Positions 25,245 through 33,893 of a stretch of 64,000 nt of DNA are shown piece after piece. Numbering within the stretch: the stretch's first letter is position 1; every line of letters begins with the position of its first letter. This DNA is from DASVRA01 sp036388855 (GTDB lineage Bacteria; Pseudomonadota; Alphaproteobacteria; Caulobacterales; Caulobacteraceae). The translations under genes and the position numbers were made by a program. The DNA lies in contig DASVRA010000013.1 in NCBI GenBank assembly GCA_036388855.1, forward strand, positions 1-64,000, written 5' to 3'. The notes under the pieces were generated by a model. It saw nothing but the letters and a program-made list of their open reading frames with translations. It did not search any database and was not told the origin of the DNA.

Positions 25245-26329
25245 GCCTTGGCCCCCTTGCGCCCGGCGACATGCGCCGGCCGCTCCGCCGCCGCCTTGGC
25301 GTCCAGCGGCCAGCGCGGCCGGGTGGGCGCGCCGAGGCCGTCCGCCAGCCCCGCCCGCAGCCGCTCGGCGGCGGCGAGCGCGATCATGGCGGCGTTGTCG
25401 GTGCAGTACTTCAGCGGCGGGGCGGTAAAGGAGAAGCCGTGCGCGGCGGCCGTTTCCGTCAGTCTCCTGCGGACCTCGCCGTTGGCTGCTACCCCACCGG
25501 CAACGGCGAAGCGGAGCGGCCCGCCCGCGCGGCGGCGCGCGTAGGCGGCCATGGCCCGGGCGGTGCGATCGGTCAGTTGGCGGGAGATGGCCGCCTGGGC
25601 CGCGGCGGCGAGGTCGCGCCGCTCGTCTTCGGTGCGCACCGTCTCCGCGAGGCGGGCGGCGGCCGTCTTCAGGCCGGAGAAGGAGAAGTCGCAGCCCTCG
25701 CGCCCCAGCAGCGCGCGCGGGAGTGGGAAACGCGCAGGGTCGCCGCCCTGGGCCAGCCGCTCTAGAGCCGGACCGCCGGGGTAGCCGAGGCCCAGGCTCT
25801 TGGCGATCTTGTCGAAGGCCTCGCCGGCGGCATCGTCGACCGTTGTGCCGAGCCGGTGCGCCCGGCCGACGCCCTCCACCTCCAGCAACTGGCAGTGGCC
25901 GCCGGAGACCAGTAGCAGCAGGTAGGGGAAGGGCAGGTCCTCCGTCAGCCGGGGAGACAGGGCGTGGCCCTCCAGGTGGTTTACCGCGACCAATGGCAGC
26001 CCCCGCGCCAGCGCGATCGCCTTACCGGCCGACAGGCCGACCATGACCCCGCCGACGAGGCCCGGCCCGGCCGTGGCCCCTACCCCGTTCAACCCGTCGA
26101 ACCCGACCCCCGCCTCATCCAGCGCGCGGCCGATGACGCTGTCGATGATCTCCACATGCGCGCGCGCGGCGATCTCGGGCACCACGCCGCCGTAGGGCGC
26201 GTGCGCCTCCAGCTGGCTGGCCACCACCGAAGACAGCACCTCCGCGCGGCCGGTTTCCGGCAGACGCACCACCGCCGCGGCGGTTTCGTCGCAGCTGGTT
26301 TCGATGCCGAGGACGGTCAGGCCGACCAT
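25241..26329 (-). CDS. tsaD: tRNA N6-adenosine threonylcarbamoyltransferase
   Basis: The Kae1/Qri7 subunit of the t6A modification complex acting on ANN-decoding tRNAs. The 362 residues include VLGIETSCDETAAAVV at the start, the metal-binding HxxxH in VAVNHLEGHALS, LLLVSGGHCQL and AVAGGVAANGEVRRRL. ATG 26329 is the natural start. It faces hemC divergently across 51 bases. Confidence 0.97.
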   Translation of the reverse strand: MVGLTVLGIETSCDETAAAVVRLPETGRAEVLSSVVASQLEAHAPYGGVVPEIAARAHVEIIDSVIGRALDEAGVGFDGLNGVGATAGPGLVGGVMVGLSAGKAIALARGLPLVAVNHLEGHALSPRLTEDLPFPYLLLLVSGGHCQLLEVEGVGRAHRLGTTVDDAAGEAFDKIAKSLGLGYPGGPALERLAQGGDPARFPLPRALLGREGCDFSFSGLKTAAARLAETVRTEDERRDLAAAAQAAISRQLTDRTARAMAAYARRRAGGPLRFAVAGGVAANGEVRRRLTETAAAHGFSFTAPPLKYCTDNAAMIALAAAERLRAGLADGLGAPTRPRWPLDAKAAAERPAHVAGRKGAKA

Positions 26330-26380
26330 GCGTTCTCCTCCGGCTGGTCAGCCGGCGCCTTGGCGAGTAGCTGTCCGCCC

Positions 26381-27325
26381 GTGCCCTCGCAAGCGACCAT
26401 CCGCATCGGAACCCGCGCCTCCCGCCTGGCCCAGGCCCAGTCGCGGATGATGCAGGCCTGCATCGCGCGCGCGCTGGGCGCGCCGCCCGAGGCCGCCGAA
26501 GAGGTCGCGCCGCTGGTCCTGATCACCACCTCCGGCGACCGCATCCAGGACCGGCGCCTGCTTGAGTCTGGTGGCAAAGGCCTGTTCGTCAAGGAGATAG
26601 AGGAGGCGCTGCTCGACGGGCGCATCGACTGCGCGGTGCATTCGATGAAGGACATGCCGGCCGAGCTGCCCGATGGCCTGGTGATCCCAGCCGTGCCGGA
26701 GCGGGAGGATCCCCGCGACGCCTTCATCAGCGGGTGTTCGGCGACGCTCGAGGAGCTGGCGCCGGGCGCCCGGCTCGGCACTGCCAGCCTCCGCCGCCAG
26801 GCGCAGGCGCTCCATCGCCGTGCGGACCTCAAAGTTGAGATGCTGCGGGGGAACGTGGACACACGCCTGCGCCGGCTAGAAGCGGGCGACTTCGATGCAA
26901 TCCTGCTCGCTGCGGCGGGGCTGAACCGGCTCGGGCTGCACGGCTGCGCCAAGAGCTTCATCGATCCGGTAGAAGCGCCGCCCGCGCCGGGCCAAGGCGC
27001 GTTGGCGATCGAGACGCGCGCGAGGGATGCAGGCGCGGACTGGCTGGCGGCGCTGCACCACCCGGCCACGGCGGTCGCGGTCGCGGCCGAGCGCGGGGCC
27101 ATGTACGCGCTCGAGGGTTCCTGCCGCACCGCCATCGGCGCTTACGCCCGGTTCGAAGTCGAGCGGCTGGCGCTGACGGTGGAGGCGCTGGTCCCCGACG
27201 GCTCCGCCCGCTTCCGCCGTGAGGGCGCCATCGCGGCGCCGGTCACCGTGGAGGCGGCCACCGCCCTCGGCCTCGAACTAGGGCGCGAGGTGAAGGCGGA
27301 GGGCGGCGCGCGCCTGGTCTACTGA
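26381..27325 (+). CDS. hemC: porphobilinogen deaminase (hydroxymethylbilane synthase)
   Basis: Polymerises four porphobilinogen units for haem and other tetrapyrroles. Motifs are IRIGTRASRLAQAQ at the N-terminus, SMKDMPAELPDGL, LGTASLRRQAQALHRRADL, LRGNVDTRLRRL, GQGALAIE, and the dipyrromethane-cofactor Cys in ALEGSCRTAIGAYA. No ATG is near the conserved beginning; GTG 26381 (product MPSQATIRIG) is used. The 314-residue length is normal. The stop overlaps the hemD ATG by one base. Confidence 0.95.
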   Translation: MPSQATIRIGTRASRLAQAQSRMMQACIARALGAPPEAAEEVAPLVLITTSGDRIQDRRLLESGGKGLFVKEIEEALLDGRIDCAVHSMKDMPAELPDGLVIPAVPEREDPRDAFISGCSATLEELAPGARLGTASLRRQAQALHRRADLKVEMLRGNVDTRLRRLEAGDFDAILLAAAGLNRLGLHGCAKSFIDPVEAPPAPGQGALAIETRARDAGADWLAALHHPATAVAVAAERGAMYALEGSCRTAIGAYARFEVERLALTVEALVPDGSARFRREGAIAAPVTVEAATALGLELGREVKAEGGARLVY

Positions 27326-28125
27326 TGCGCCTGTGGGTCACCCGGACCGCGCCTGACGCCGAAGCGACGGCCGAGCGGCTGCGCGCGGTCGGCCACGAGC
27401 CGTTGGTGGCGCCGGTGCTGGCGGTGGAGCCGGGGGCCACGGAGCTTCGCCTCGACGGCGTCGCGGCGCTGGCCTTCACCAGCCGCAATGCGGTCGCAGC
27501 ATTTCCCCCCGGGCTCATCGCGCACGCGCCCAAGGTGTTCACCGTCGGCGCGGCCACCGCCGAAGCCGCCAGCGCCGCCGGCTTCGGCGAGGTCTTGAGC
27601 GCCGATGGCGACGGCCTCGCGCTTGCCGAGTTGATCGCCGCCCACGCGGGCGCGCTAGAGGGGGAGGTCCTGCATCTCGGGCCCGAGGAGCCCGCCTTCG
27701 ATCTCGTCGGCGCATTGTCGGCGAAAGGCGTTCCGGCACGGCATCTGCCGCTCTACAGAACCCGTACGCTGCCCATGACGGACGAGGTGCGCGCCGCCTT
27801 GAATGGCGCGGCCGCGCCCCTCGATGGGCTGGTCGTCCACTCCCCTAAGGGCGCCCGCCAAGCGGCGGAGCTGCTGGTCAGTCAGCCGCGGCGCGGCGAG
27901 CTCACCGCCTTCGCCATCTCCGAGACCGCCGCCGCGCCCTTGCGGTCGCTGGGCCTTGGCGCCGTTCACGCGGCGGCCGCGCCCAACGAGGAAGCCCTGC
28001 TCGCTCTGATCGAGCACGGGCCCGCGCGCCCGCTGCTTAGTCCGCTGTTCTGGGCGCTGCTGGGGTTTGGGCTGTTGTGCGTGCTCGGCGGCGCCGCGGT
28101 CGCCCTGCTTGGCCCCCGCCTGTAG
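27325..28125 (+). CDS. hemD: uroporphyrinogen-III synthase with C-terminal membrane anchor
   Basis: Closes and inverts ring D of hydroxymethylbilane. Sequence conservation in this family is low. The support is its position right after hemC (TGATG overlap), the opening LWVTRTAPDAEATAERLRAVGHEPL, LAFTSRNAVAAF, VGAATAEAASAAGF and the FAISETAAAPLRSLGL end. Residues about 236-264 (LFWALLGFGLLCVLGGAAVALLG) are a predicted transmembrane helix added after the catalytic domain. This would tether the enzyme to the inner membrane, an unusual addition. Confidence 0.87.
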   Translation: MRLWVTRTAPDAEATAERLRAVGHEPLVAPVLAVEPGATELRLDGVAALAFTSRNAVAAFPPGLIAHAPKVFTVGAATAEAASAAGFGEVLSADGDGLALAELIAAHAGALEGEVLHLGPEEPAFDLVGALSAKGVPARHLPLYRTRTLPMTDEVRAALNGAAAPLDGLVVHSPKGARQAAELLVSQPRRGELTAFAISETAAAPLRSLGLGAVHAAAAPNEEALLALIEHGPARPLLSPLFWALLGFGLLCVLGGAAVALLGPRL

Positions 28126-28132
28126 CCGAGGC

Positions 28133-28161
28133 TTGGCGCCTCCCGGCCCCGCCGCTACATA
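28133..28161 (+). promoter_or_regulatory. predicted tRNA-Thr promoter
   Basis: TTGGCG at 28133-28138 and TACATA at 28156-28161 with a 17-base spacer. The start of transcription would fall about 8-9 bases before the mature tRNA. Confidence 0.5.
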
Positions 28162-28176
28162 GCCGCTTCGCACCGG

Positions 28177-28252
28177 GCCGCCTTAGCTCAGCCGGTAGAG
28201 CGGCGCATTCGTAATGCGTAGGTCGCGTGTTCGAGTCACGCAGGCGGCACCA
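28177..28252 (+). tRNA. tRNA-Thr(CGT)
   Basis: A full cloverleaf can be folded: acceptor GCCGCCT/AGGCGGC, D arm GCTC/GAGC, anticodon stem GCGCA/TGCGT with loop TTCGTAA, and a T arm with TTCGAGT. The anticodon is CGT at 28210-28212, which decodes ACG (Thr). The 3' CCA is encoded (28250-28252). Confidence 0.96.
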
Positions 28253-28343
28253 GCTTCAGCAGAGTGTTACAAACCGGCTGGCGGCGCTCGGCGCGGGCGG
28301 CTAATGCTCCGGCCACGGACGGACCGGCCCGGAGTCGCAGGCG

Positions 28344-28988
28344 ATGATGCAGTGGTTCCAGGCGGTCATGCCGAAGAACGACCGGTTCTTCGAGCTGTTC
28401 GACGCGCATGCCCGCACCCTCGTAGACGCGGCCGGCGCGCTGCGCGCCATGCTCGACGGGGGCGAGAGCGTGCCCGCCCGTTGCGCCGAGATATCCGATC
28501 ATGAACACGCCGCCGACGACGTGGCGCGCGAGGTGCTGCTGGCGGTGCGGCGCAGCTTCATCACCCCCTTCGACCGGAGCGACATCCGGGGGCTGACCAA
28601 CTCGCTCGACGACGCCGTCGACCAGATGCACAAGACCGGCAAGGCGGTGACCCTGTTCGAGCTGCGCGAGTTCACCGCGCCCATGCGCGAGCTCGGCGAC
28701 ATCGTGGTGGAAGGCTCACGCCTCACCGCCGAGGCGGTGGCGCTGCTGCCGCAGATGCAGCGCAATTCGACGCGGCTGAACGAGCTGACCGAGCAGATCA
28801 CCCGGCTGGAGTCGCGCTCGGACGACATCCACGACGAGGGCATGAAGGCGCTGTTCCGCGCCCAGGACGGCCAGAACGCCATGGCCTTCATCGTCGGCCA
28901 GGAGGTCTACAGCGACCTGGAGAAGGTGGTCGACCGGTTGGAGGACGTGGCCAACCGGATCAGCGGCATCCTGGTCGAGCACCTCTGA
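28344..28988 (+). CDS. DUF47 family (PhoU-like) Pit accessory protein
   Basis: A 214-residue all-helical protein of the DUF47/TIGR00153 family, which is PhoU-related and usually encoded just before a Pit phosphate transporter, as here. It shows the opening MMQWFQAVMPKNDRFFELFDAHARTL, the ISDHEHAADDVAREVLLAV metal-binding acid cluster, and FITPFDRSDIRGLTNSLDDAVD. It probably modulates Pit uptake or phosphate signalling at the membrane. The pit gene begins 12 bases later. Confidence 0.93.
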   Translation: MMQWFQAVMPKNDRFFELFDAHARTLVDAAGALRAMLDGGESVPARCAEISDHEHAADDVAREVLLAVRRSFITPFDRSDIRGLTNSLDDAVDQMHKTGKAVTLFELREFTAPMRELGDIVVEGSRLTAEAVALLPQMQRNSTRLNELTEQITRLESRSDDIHDEGMKALFRAQDGQNAMAFIVGQEVYSDLEKVVDRLEDVANRISGILVEHL

Positions 28989-29000
28989 GCCGCCGCCCCC

Positions 29001-29999
29001 ATGGACGCCGCCCTCCTGGTCCTGGTGCTGCTGATCGCCACCGCGCTGCTGTTCGACTTCCTGAACGGGCTGCACGACGCGGCCAACTCGATCGCCACCA
29101 TCGTCTCCACCCGGGTGCTGAAGCCGAGCCACGCCGTCCTTTGGGCCGCCTTCTTCAACTTCATCGCCTTCCTGTTTTTCGGGCTGCACGTGGCCAACAC
29201 CGTGGGGAAGGGGATTATCGCGCCGGAGGTGGTGAACGATTACGTGATCTTCGGGGCCTTGGTCGGGGCCATCGCCTGGAACGTGATCACCTGGCTGGCG
29301 GGCATCCCGTCGAGCAGTTCGCACGCCCTGATTGGCGGACTGCTGGGCGCCGGCATCGCCGAGGCCGGGACCGGCGCGGTGGTGCTCAAGGGCGTGACCA
29401 AGACCGTCTACGCCATCTTCCTGTCGCCGGGGGTGGGCTTCGCCCTCGCGCTCCTGCTGGTGCTGATGGTTTCGTGGCTGTTCGTGCGCGCCACGCCTTC
29501 GCTTGGCGACAAGGTGTTCCGGCGGCTGCAGTTCGTCTCCGCCGCCGCCTACTCGCTGGGCCACGGCGGCAACGACGCGCAGAAGACCATGGGGATCATC
29601 GGGGTGCTGCTCTATTCCCACGGCGCGATGGGCGGGGAGTTCCACATCCCGCTGTGGGTGGTGCTGTCCTGCCAAGCGGCGATCGCTCTGGGCACCCTGT
29701 TCGGCGGCTGGCGCATCGTCCACACCATGGGTTCGAAGATCACTCGGCTCACGCCGATGCAGGGATTCTGCGCCGAGACCGGCGGGGCGATCACCCTGTT
29801 CATGGCCACCGGACTGGGCGTCCCGGTCTCGACCACCCACACCATCACCGGAGCGATTGTCGGCGTCGGTTCCGCGAGGCGACTATCGGCGGTCAGGTGG
29901 GGCGTGGCGCGGGGCATCGTGGTGGCCTGGTTCGTCACCATGCCCATGGCCGGGCTGATCGCGGCCGCCTCCTACGGCTTGGCGCGCCTTGTCGCCTGA
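29001..29999 (+). CDS. pit: low-affinity inorganic phosphate transporter (Pit family)
   Basis: A 332-residue multi-span inner-membrane protein of the PiT family, importing metal-phosphate with protons. The two inverted signature repeats are present: FLNGLHDAANSIATIVSTRVL near residue 20 and GHGGNDAQKTMGIIGVLL near residue 190, plus IPSSSSHALIGGL and VPVSTTHTITGAIVG. It forms a two-gene module with the DUF47 protein and may be followed by overlapping translation of the NUDIX gene. Confidence 0.95.
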   Translation: MDAALLVLVLLIATALLFDFLNGLHDAANSIATIVSTRVLKPSHAVLWAAFFNFIAFLFFGLHVANTVGKGIIAPEVVNDYVIFGALVGAIAWNVITWLAGIPSSSSHALIGGLLGAGIAEAGTGAVVLKGVTKTVYAIFLSPGVGFALALLLVLMVSWLFVRATPSLGDKVFRRLQFVSAAAYSLGHGGNDAQKTMGIIGVLLYSHGAMGGEFHIPLWVVLSCQAAIALGTLFGGWRIVHTMGSKITRLTPMQGFCAETGGAITLFMATGLGVPVSTTHTITGAIVGVGSARRLSAVRWGVARGIVVAWFVTMPMAGLIAAASYGLARLVA

Positions 30000-30039
30000 A
30001 GCCTCGGCCAAGCCGCAAGACCAGCCGAAATCACCGGCG

Positions 30040-30432
30040 ATGCAATACGCCGCCCTGCCTTGGCGCCAAGGCCCGGACGGTCCCGAAGTCCTGCTCGTCA
30101 CCTCGCGCGAAACGCGGCGGTGGGTGATCCCCAAGGGCTGGCCGATGAAGCGGCGCCACCCGTGGGACGCCGCGGCCCTGGAAGCTTTCGAAGAAGCGGG
30201 AGTGCGCGGCGAGCCGGAGCGGGTGCAGTTCGGCGCCTACCGCTATGACAAGGTCCGCAAGAGCGGCCGTTTGCGACCGGTCAAGGTGCGGGTGTTCCGC
30301 CTCCAGGTGGCGGAGGTGCTGGAGGATTGGCCCGAACGGGCGCAGCGAGAGCGGGCCTGGGTGTCGCCCGCGCAAGCGGCCGAGCGGGTGGTCGAGCCGG
30401 AGCTGAAGGCCCTGCTGCTTCGCCTCGCGTGA
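30040..30432 (+). CDS. NUDIX hydrolase, diphosphoinositol-polyphosphate type
   Basis: A small NUDIX enzyme that removes a phosphate from nucleoside diphosphate-X substrates. The box is GWPMKRRHPWDAAALEAFEEAG. The two final Glu of REUXEEXGU are kept, while the Arg and first Glu positions are replaced, as in the subfamily resembling DIPP/ApnA hydrolases (KGWP-type). RWVIPKGWP precedes it. ATG 30040 gives 130 residues. An upstream TTG at 29989 adds 17 residues overlapping the pit stop by 11 bases and cannot be excluded. It sits in the Pit module, suggesting a role in phosphate economy (inference). Confidence 0.8.
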   Translation: MQYAALPWRQGPDGPEVLLVTSRETRRWVIPKGWPMKRRHPWDAAALEAFEEAGVRGEPERVQFGAYRYDKVRKSGRLRPVKVRVFRLQVAEVLEDWPERAQRERAWVSPAQAAERVVEPELKALLLRLA

Positions 30433-30438
30433 AGCCGC

Positions 30439-31596
30439 TCAGGAGGGCCGCGCCGCCGCCAGGGCCTCCGCCGCTCGTCCGGCCGAGCGGTCCCGGTTCA
30501 ACCAGCGCTGCAGCGGCTGGTCCGCCCAGCGGTCGAACACGACCGCCCCAAGCAGGGCCAGGGGAAAGCTCGCCCACCAGAGCGCCCAGCGCGCCTCCGC
30601 CGGCAGCGTCAGGCGCGCCTCCAGCGCGTGGGCGCCGCCAAACCAGACGGTGGCGACCAGCAGGTGGGTCAGGAACAGGGAGAACGACAGACGCGCGCCG
30701 AAAGCGGCGAACGGCCACGGCCGCGCCACCGGGCGGCTTCCCGCGGCGAGGATCACCGCGGCGATGCAGGCGATGCTGAGCCCGTCAAAGCGGCCGATCA
30801 CTTGCACGAGGACCAGGAGCGCGAGCGCGCCCGCCCCTGCAGCGGCTGCGGCCCACTGAGGCAGGGGCCGCTCGCCCGCGACCCTGGCGAGCGCCAGTCC
30901 AAGAACGAACAGCGGCAGCGCCCGAATGAGCGACAGGTGCATGGGCAGGTCGTAGAGGCTTTTGCCCAGCCCCGCAGCGCAGAGCAGATCGGCTCCAGCC
31001 AAAACGCCGGCGGCCATCGCGAGCCCGAGCCACGGCGCGCCCAGCCGGGTTTGCAGCCGCCACAGCGGCGGAAAAGCGGCGTAGCAAACCACGAGCGCCG
31101 AGAGGGACCAAGTGACGGTGTTCCAGCCCCCCGCCTCGATCCCCAACACCTGGACGAGAAGCGCCTGGGCCACAAGCGCAGGCCAGCGGAACAACTCTGG
31201 CTGCTGCGGCCAGACTCCCATGGCCGCGGCGGCTTCGATCAGGAGAACGAAAGCGGCCAGAACCATTAGGTGCGGCGGCCAGATGCGCTTCACCCGGCGC
31301 AGCATGAAATCGCCCCAGGACAGCCGCCCCGCGACCACCCGCGACCCATACGCCCGCGCTAGGACGAAGCCCGACAGCATCAGGAAAAAATCGGTCGCGA
31401 GATAGCCGCGCTGGAACGCCGGGGCGAGCGCGCCCGGGTCGAGCGGCGCCTGGAAGAGGTAGTGGTACGCCACGATCAGGAAGGCCGCGGCGAACCGCAG
31501 CGCGTCGAGCGCGCCGCCGCGCGGGTTCGGGACGGGAGGAGCGGTCGGCAAGTTAACGCCTGCGTCAGGGCGGGTGGGTTGGCTTCGCCCCTGCAA
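30439..31596 (-). CDS. acyltransferase-3 family membrane protein
   Basis: An OafA/YrhL-like integral membrane acyltransferase of 385 residues. It has a catalytic-type His in the first helix (ALRFAAAFLIVAYHYLFQ), a conserved DFFLMLSGFVLARAY segment with Arg near 83, about ten hydrophobic helices and the FLTHLLV motif near residue 320. Such enzymes O-acylate exported polysaccharides, LPS or lipids. It lies 30 bases downstream of lpxK on the same strand; LPS O-acylation is a fair but unproved guess. The C-terminal 20 residues are hydrophilic. Confidence 0.82.
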   Translation of the reverse strand: MQGRSQPTRPDAGVNLPTAPPVPNPRGGALDALRFAAAFLIVAYHYLFQAPLDPGALAPAFQRGYLATDFFLMLSGFVLARAYGSRVVAGRLSWGDFMLRRVKRIWPPHLMVLAAFVLLIEAAAAMGVWPQQPELFRWPALVAQALLVQVLGIEAGGWNTVTWSLSALVVCYAAFPPLWRLQTRLGAPWLGLAMAAGVLAGADLLCAAGLGKSLYDLPMHLSLIRALPLFVLGLALARVAGERPLPQWAAAAAGAGALALLVLVQVIGRFDGLSIACIAAVILAAGSRPVARPWPFAAFGARLSFSLFLTHLLVATVWFGGAHALEARLTLPAEARWALWWASFPLALLGAVVFDRWADQPLQRWLNRDRSAGRAAEALAAARPS

Positions 31597-31626
31597 GTCC
31601 CGGACCTCGCGAAGCGCAATCCGGCG

Positions 31627-32631
31627 TCAGGAGTTGGTGGCCACGATTCCGAACAGACGGTCCAGGGCCGAGCCGTCCTCGAACCGAGCGCACACCGGCC
31701 AGGCGGTCACCCGCTCCCGCCAGGGGGGCGGCAGCCGGACGAAATCTTTTTCGGTGGTCACCATGCCCGCGCCAAACACGGCGGCCCGTGTGGCAATAGC
31801 ACCGAGCAGGCGCTCGTCCAGCGCCTGGTGGTCTGAGAGAGGGACGAAGTCCTTGAGGTCGCAGCCGGCGGCCCGCAGCGCGCGCTCGACCTTCCAGGGC
31901 TTGCCCACGCCGGCGAAGCCGACCTGAGGGCCGGAGGGCGGCGGGACAGCGGGCTTGAGGCGCGCGCGCAGCACGGGGGTCGCGCTGAAGTAAGCAAGGA
32001 GGTCCGGGTCCGCGGCCTCCAGGTCCGCTGGCAGCAGCACCACCACAGCGTCGGCGCGCGCTACGCCGGCGGCGAGCGGCTCGCGCATGGGACCGGCAGG
32101 AAACACCGCGCCATCGCCGAAAGGCCACTCGCCGTCGCGAGTCTCGCCGTCGACCACCACCAGCGACAGGGTCTTGTGCACCAACGGGTTCTGGTGGCCG
32201 TCGTCCATGACGATCGTCGTCGCGCCGGCCTCGGCGGCCGCGCGCGCGCCGGCGGCGCGGTCCCGGGCGATCCAGACAGGGTGCGCCTTAGCCAGCATCA
32301 GGGGCTCGTCGCCGACCTCGGCGGCCGTGTGGCTGGCGGGGTCCACGCGCACCGGCCCAGGCAGCCTGCCGCCGTGGCCGCGCGAGAGGGCGTGCGCCTC
32401 CACCCCGCGCTCTCTGAGGCGGTCCAGCAACGCGCGCACGACCGGGGTCTTGCCGGTCCCACCGACGGTGAGGTTGCCGACGCAGATCACTGGCACGCCC
32501 GGGTCGTAGGGATCGCCGCGGCGGATGCGGCGCGCCGTCTGCGCCGCCCACAGCCAGGAGAACGGCCGCAAAAGCGCCCGGGTCACCGGCGCGGGCGGCC
32601 GCCTTTGATACCACCAGCGCGGGGTCCTCAT
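31627..32631 (-). CDS. lpxK: tetraacyldisaccharide 4'-kinase
   Basis: Phosphorylates the 4' position of the lipid A precursor at the inner membrane. The 334-residue protein has the typical start RTPRWWYQRRPPAPVTRALL, Walker A GNLTVGGTGKTPVVRALLDR (about 52-71), LSRGHGG, DDGHQNPLV and GVGKPWKVERAL. The ATG at 32631 overlaps the waaA stop by 4 bases, so it is the last of the coupled set msbA-like, DUF374, waaA, lpxK. Confidence 0.96.
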   Translation of the reverse strand: MRTPRWWYQRRPPAPVTRALLRPFSWLWAAQTARRIRRGDPYDPGVPVICVGNLTVGGTGKTPVVRALLDRLRERGVEAHALSRGHGGRLPGPVRVDPASHTAAEVGDEPLMLAKAHPVWIARDRAAGARAAAEAGATTIVMDDGHQNPLVHKTLSLVVVDGETRDGEWPFGDGAVFPAGPMREPLAAGVARADAVVVLLPADLEAADPDLLAYFSATPVLRARLKPAVPPPSGPQVGFAGVGKPWKVERALRAAGCDLKDFVPLSDHQALDERLLGAIATRAAVFGAGMVTTEKDFVRLPPPWRERVTAWPVCARFEDGSALDRLFGIVATNS

Positions 32632-33893
32632 CGGTCGAGCAGCTCGAGCAGGCGGGCGAAGGCGGCGTCGAAGCCCTCGCGCTCGGCGGCGCAGGCCTCC
32701 CGTGCGCGCTCGCCCAGAGCGGCGGCGACTTCGGGTTCGGTGACCAGCGCCGCTACGGCCGAAGCGAACTCGGCCGGGCCGCCCGCCATCAGCACCGCGC
32801 CCCGCGCCTTCAGTTCGGCGTAGGCCTCAGCAAAGCTTCCGACATGGGCGCCGCTGATCAGGGGCTTGCCGAGCCGGGCGGCTTCCCACGGATTGTGGCC
32901 GGTCATGCTGGGCAGGAGGCTGCCCCCGATCAGCGCCACATCGGCCAAACGGTAGAACAGCCCGAGCTCGCCCAGGGTGTCGGCGACGTAGGCGCCATCC
33001 CGCCCCACCGGCGCCTCGCCGAGCGAGCGGCGGGCCGCTCGCAGCCCCGCCGCCTCCAGCGCGGCGGCCGCCGCCTCGCCGCGTTCGGGATGGCGGGGGA
33101 CCACGACCAGCAGCGGATCCCCCGGAAGGCGAGTGACGATATCGCCGAGCAGTTCCTCCTCGCCCGCGTGGGTGCTGGCGGCGACGATCACGACACGGCC
33201 GGCTGTCTGGGCCTTCAGCCTGTCCAGTTCGCCTGGGTCGAACGGAAGGGGCTCGGCCAGGCGCTTGAGGTCGAGCCGGTCCCCGACCGTGGCGCCGTGC
33301 CGCGTCAGCCACTCGCCGGTGAGGCGGTCCTGCGGCAGAAGAAGGTCGAAGTCGCCGAGCAGCGCCCTCGCCGCGCCTTCCGCGCGATTCCAGTTCCGGG
33401 CCGACGTAGGTGAAACACGCCCCGAAACCAGCGCCAGCCGCGCGCCGGCCGCTTTCGCCTCGATGATCAGGTTGGGCCAGAGTTCGCTCTCGACGAAGAC
33501 GGCCAGATCCGGCCGCCAATGCCCGACGAAGCGGCGGGCGGCGGCGGGAGCGTCCACCGGAGCGTATTGGTGAATGACGCCGGGCGGCAGGCGCCGGGCC
33601 AGCAACTCGGCCGAGGTGCGGGTGCCGGAGGTGACCAGCACCGTCACATCCGGCCGCTCTGCGCGGAAGCGCTCGACCAGCGGCAGGTGCGACAAGCTCT
33701 CGCCAACGCTGGCGCCATGCACCCACACAAGCGGGCCGGGGGGGCGGGGCCGCGTCGGATGTCCCAGCCGTTCGTTCAACCGCTGGAGATCCTCCTTCCT
33801 CCTGGCCGCGCGCCTCCTCAGGAGCCAGGGTGCGGCAGGCTCCATCAGGCCCGTGGCCGCGCGATAGAGCGACAGGAGCGGGTGGCGGCTCAT
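32628..33893 (-). CDS. waaA: 3-deoxy-D-manno-octulosonic acid (Kdo) transferase
   Basis: Adds Kdo to lipid IVA from CMP-Kdo. The 421-residue GT-B/GT30 enzyme has LVWVHGASVGESLSHL (catalytic Glu65), FVESELWPNL, GRVSPTSARNW, VAASTHAGEEE, VPRHPERG, and the C-terminal GGSLLPSMTGHNPWEAARLG. ATG 33893 is chosen because a much longer upstream frame is only the shadow of the overlapping DUF374 gene. It overlaps both neighbours by 4 bases. Confidence 0.96.
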   Translation of the reverse strand: MSRHPLLSLYRAATGLMEPAAPWLLRRRAARRKEDLQRLNERLGHPTRPRPPGPLVWVHGASVGESLSHLPLVERFRAERPDVTVLVTSGTRTSAELLARRLPPGVIHQYAPVDAPAAARRFVGHWRPDLAVFVESELWPNLIIEAKAAGARLALVSGRVSPTSARNWNRAEGAARALLGDFDLLLPQDRLTGEWLTRHGATVGDRLDLKRLAEPLPFDPGELDRLKAQTAGRVVIVAASTHAGEEELLGDIVTRLPGDPLLVVVPRHPERGEAAAAALEAAGLRAARRSLGEAPVGRDGAYVADTLGELGLFYRLADVALIGGSLLPSMTGHNPWEAARLGKPLISGAHVGSFAEAYAELKARGAVLMAGGPAEFASAVAALVTEPEVAAALGERAREACAAEREGFDAAFARLLELLDR

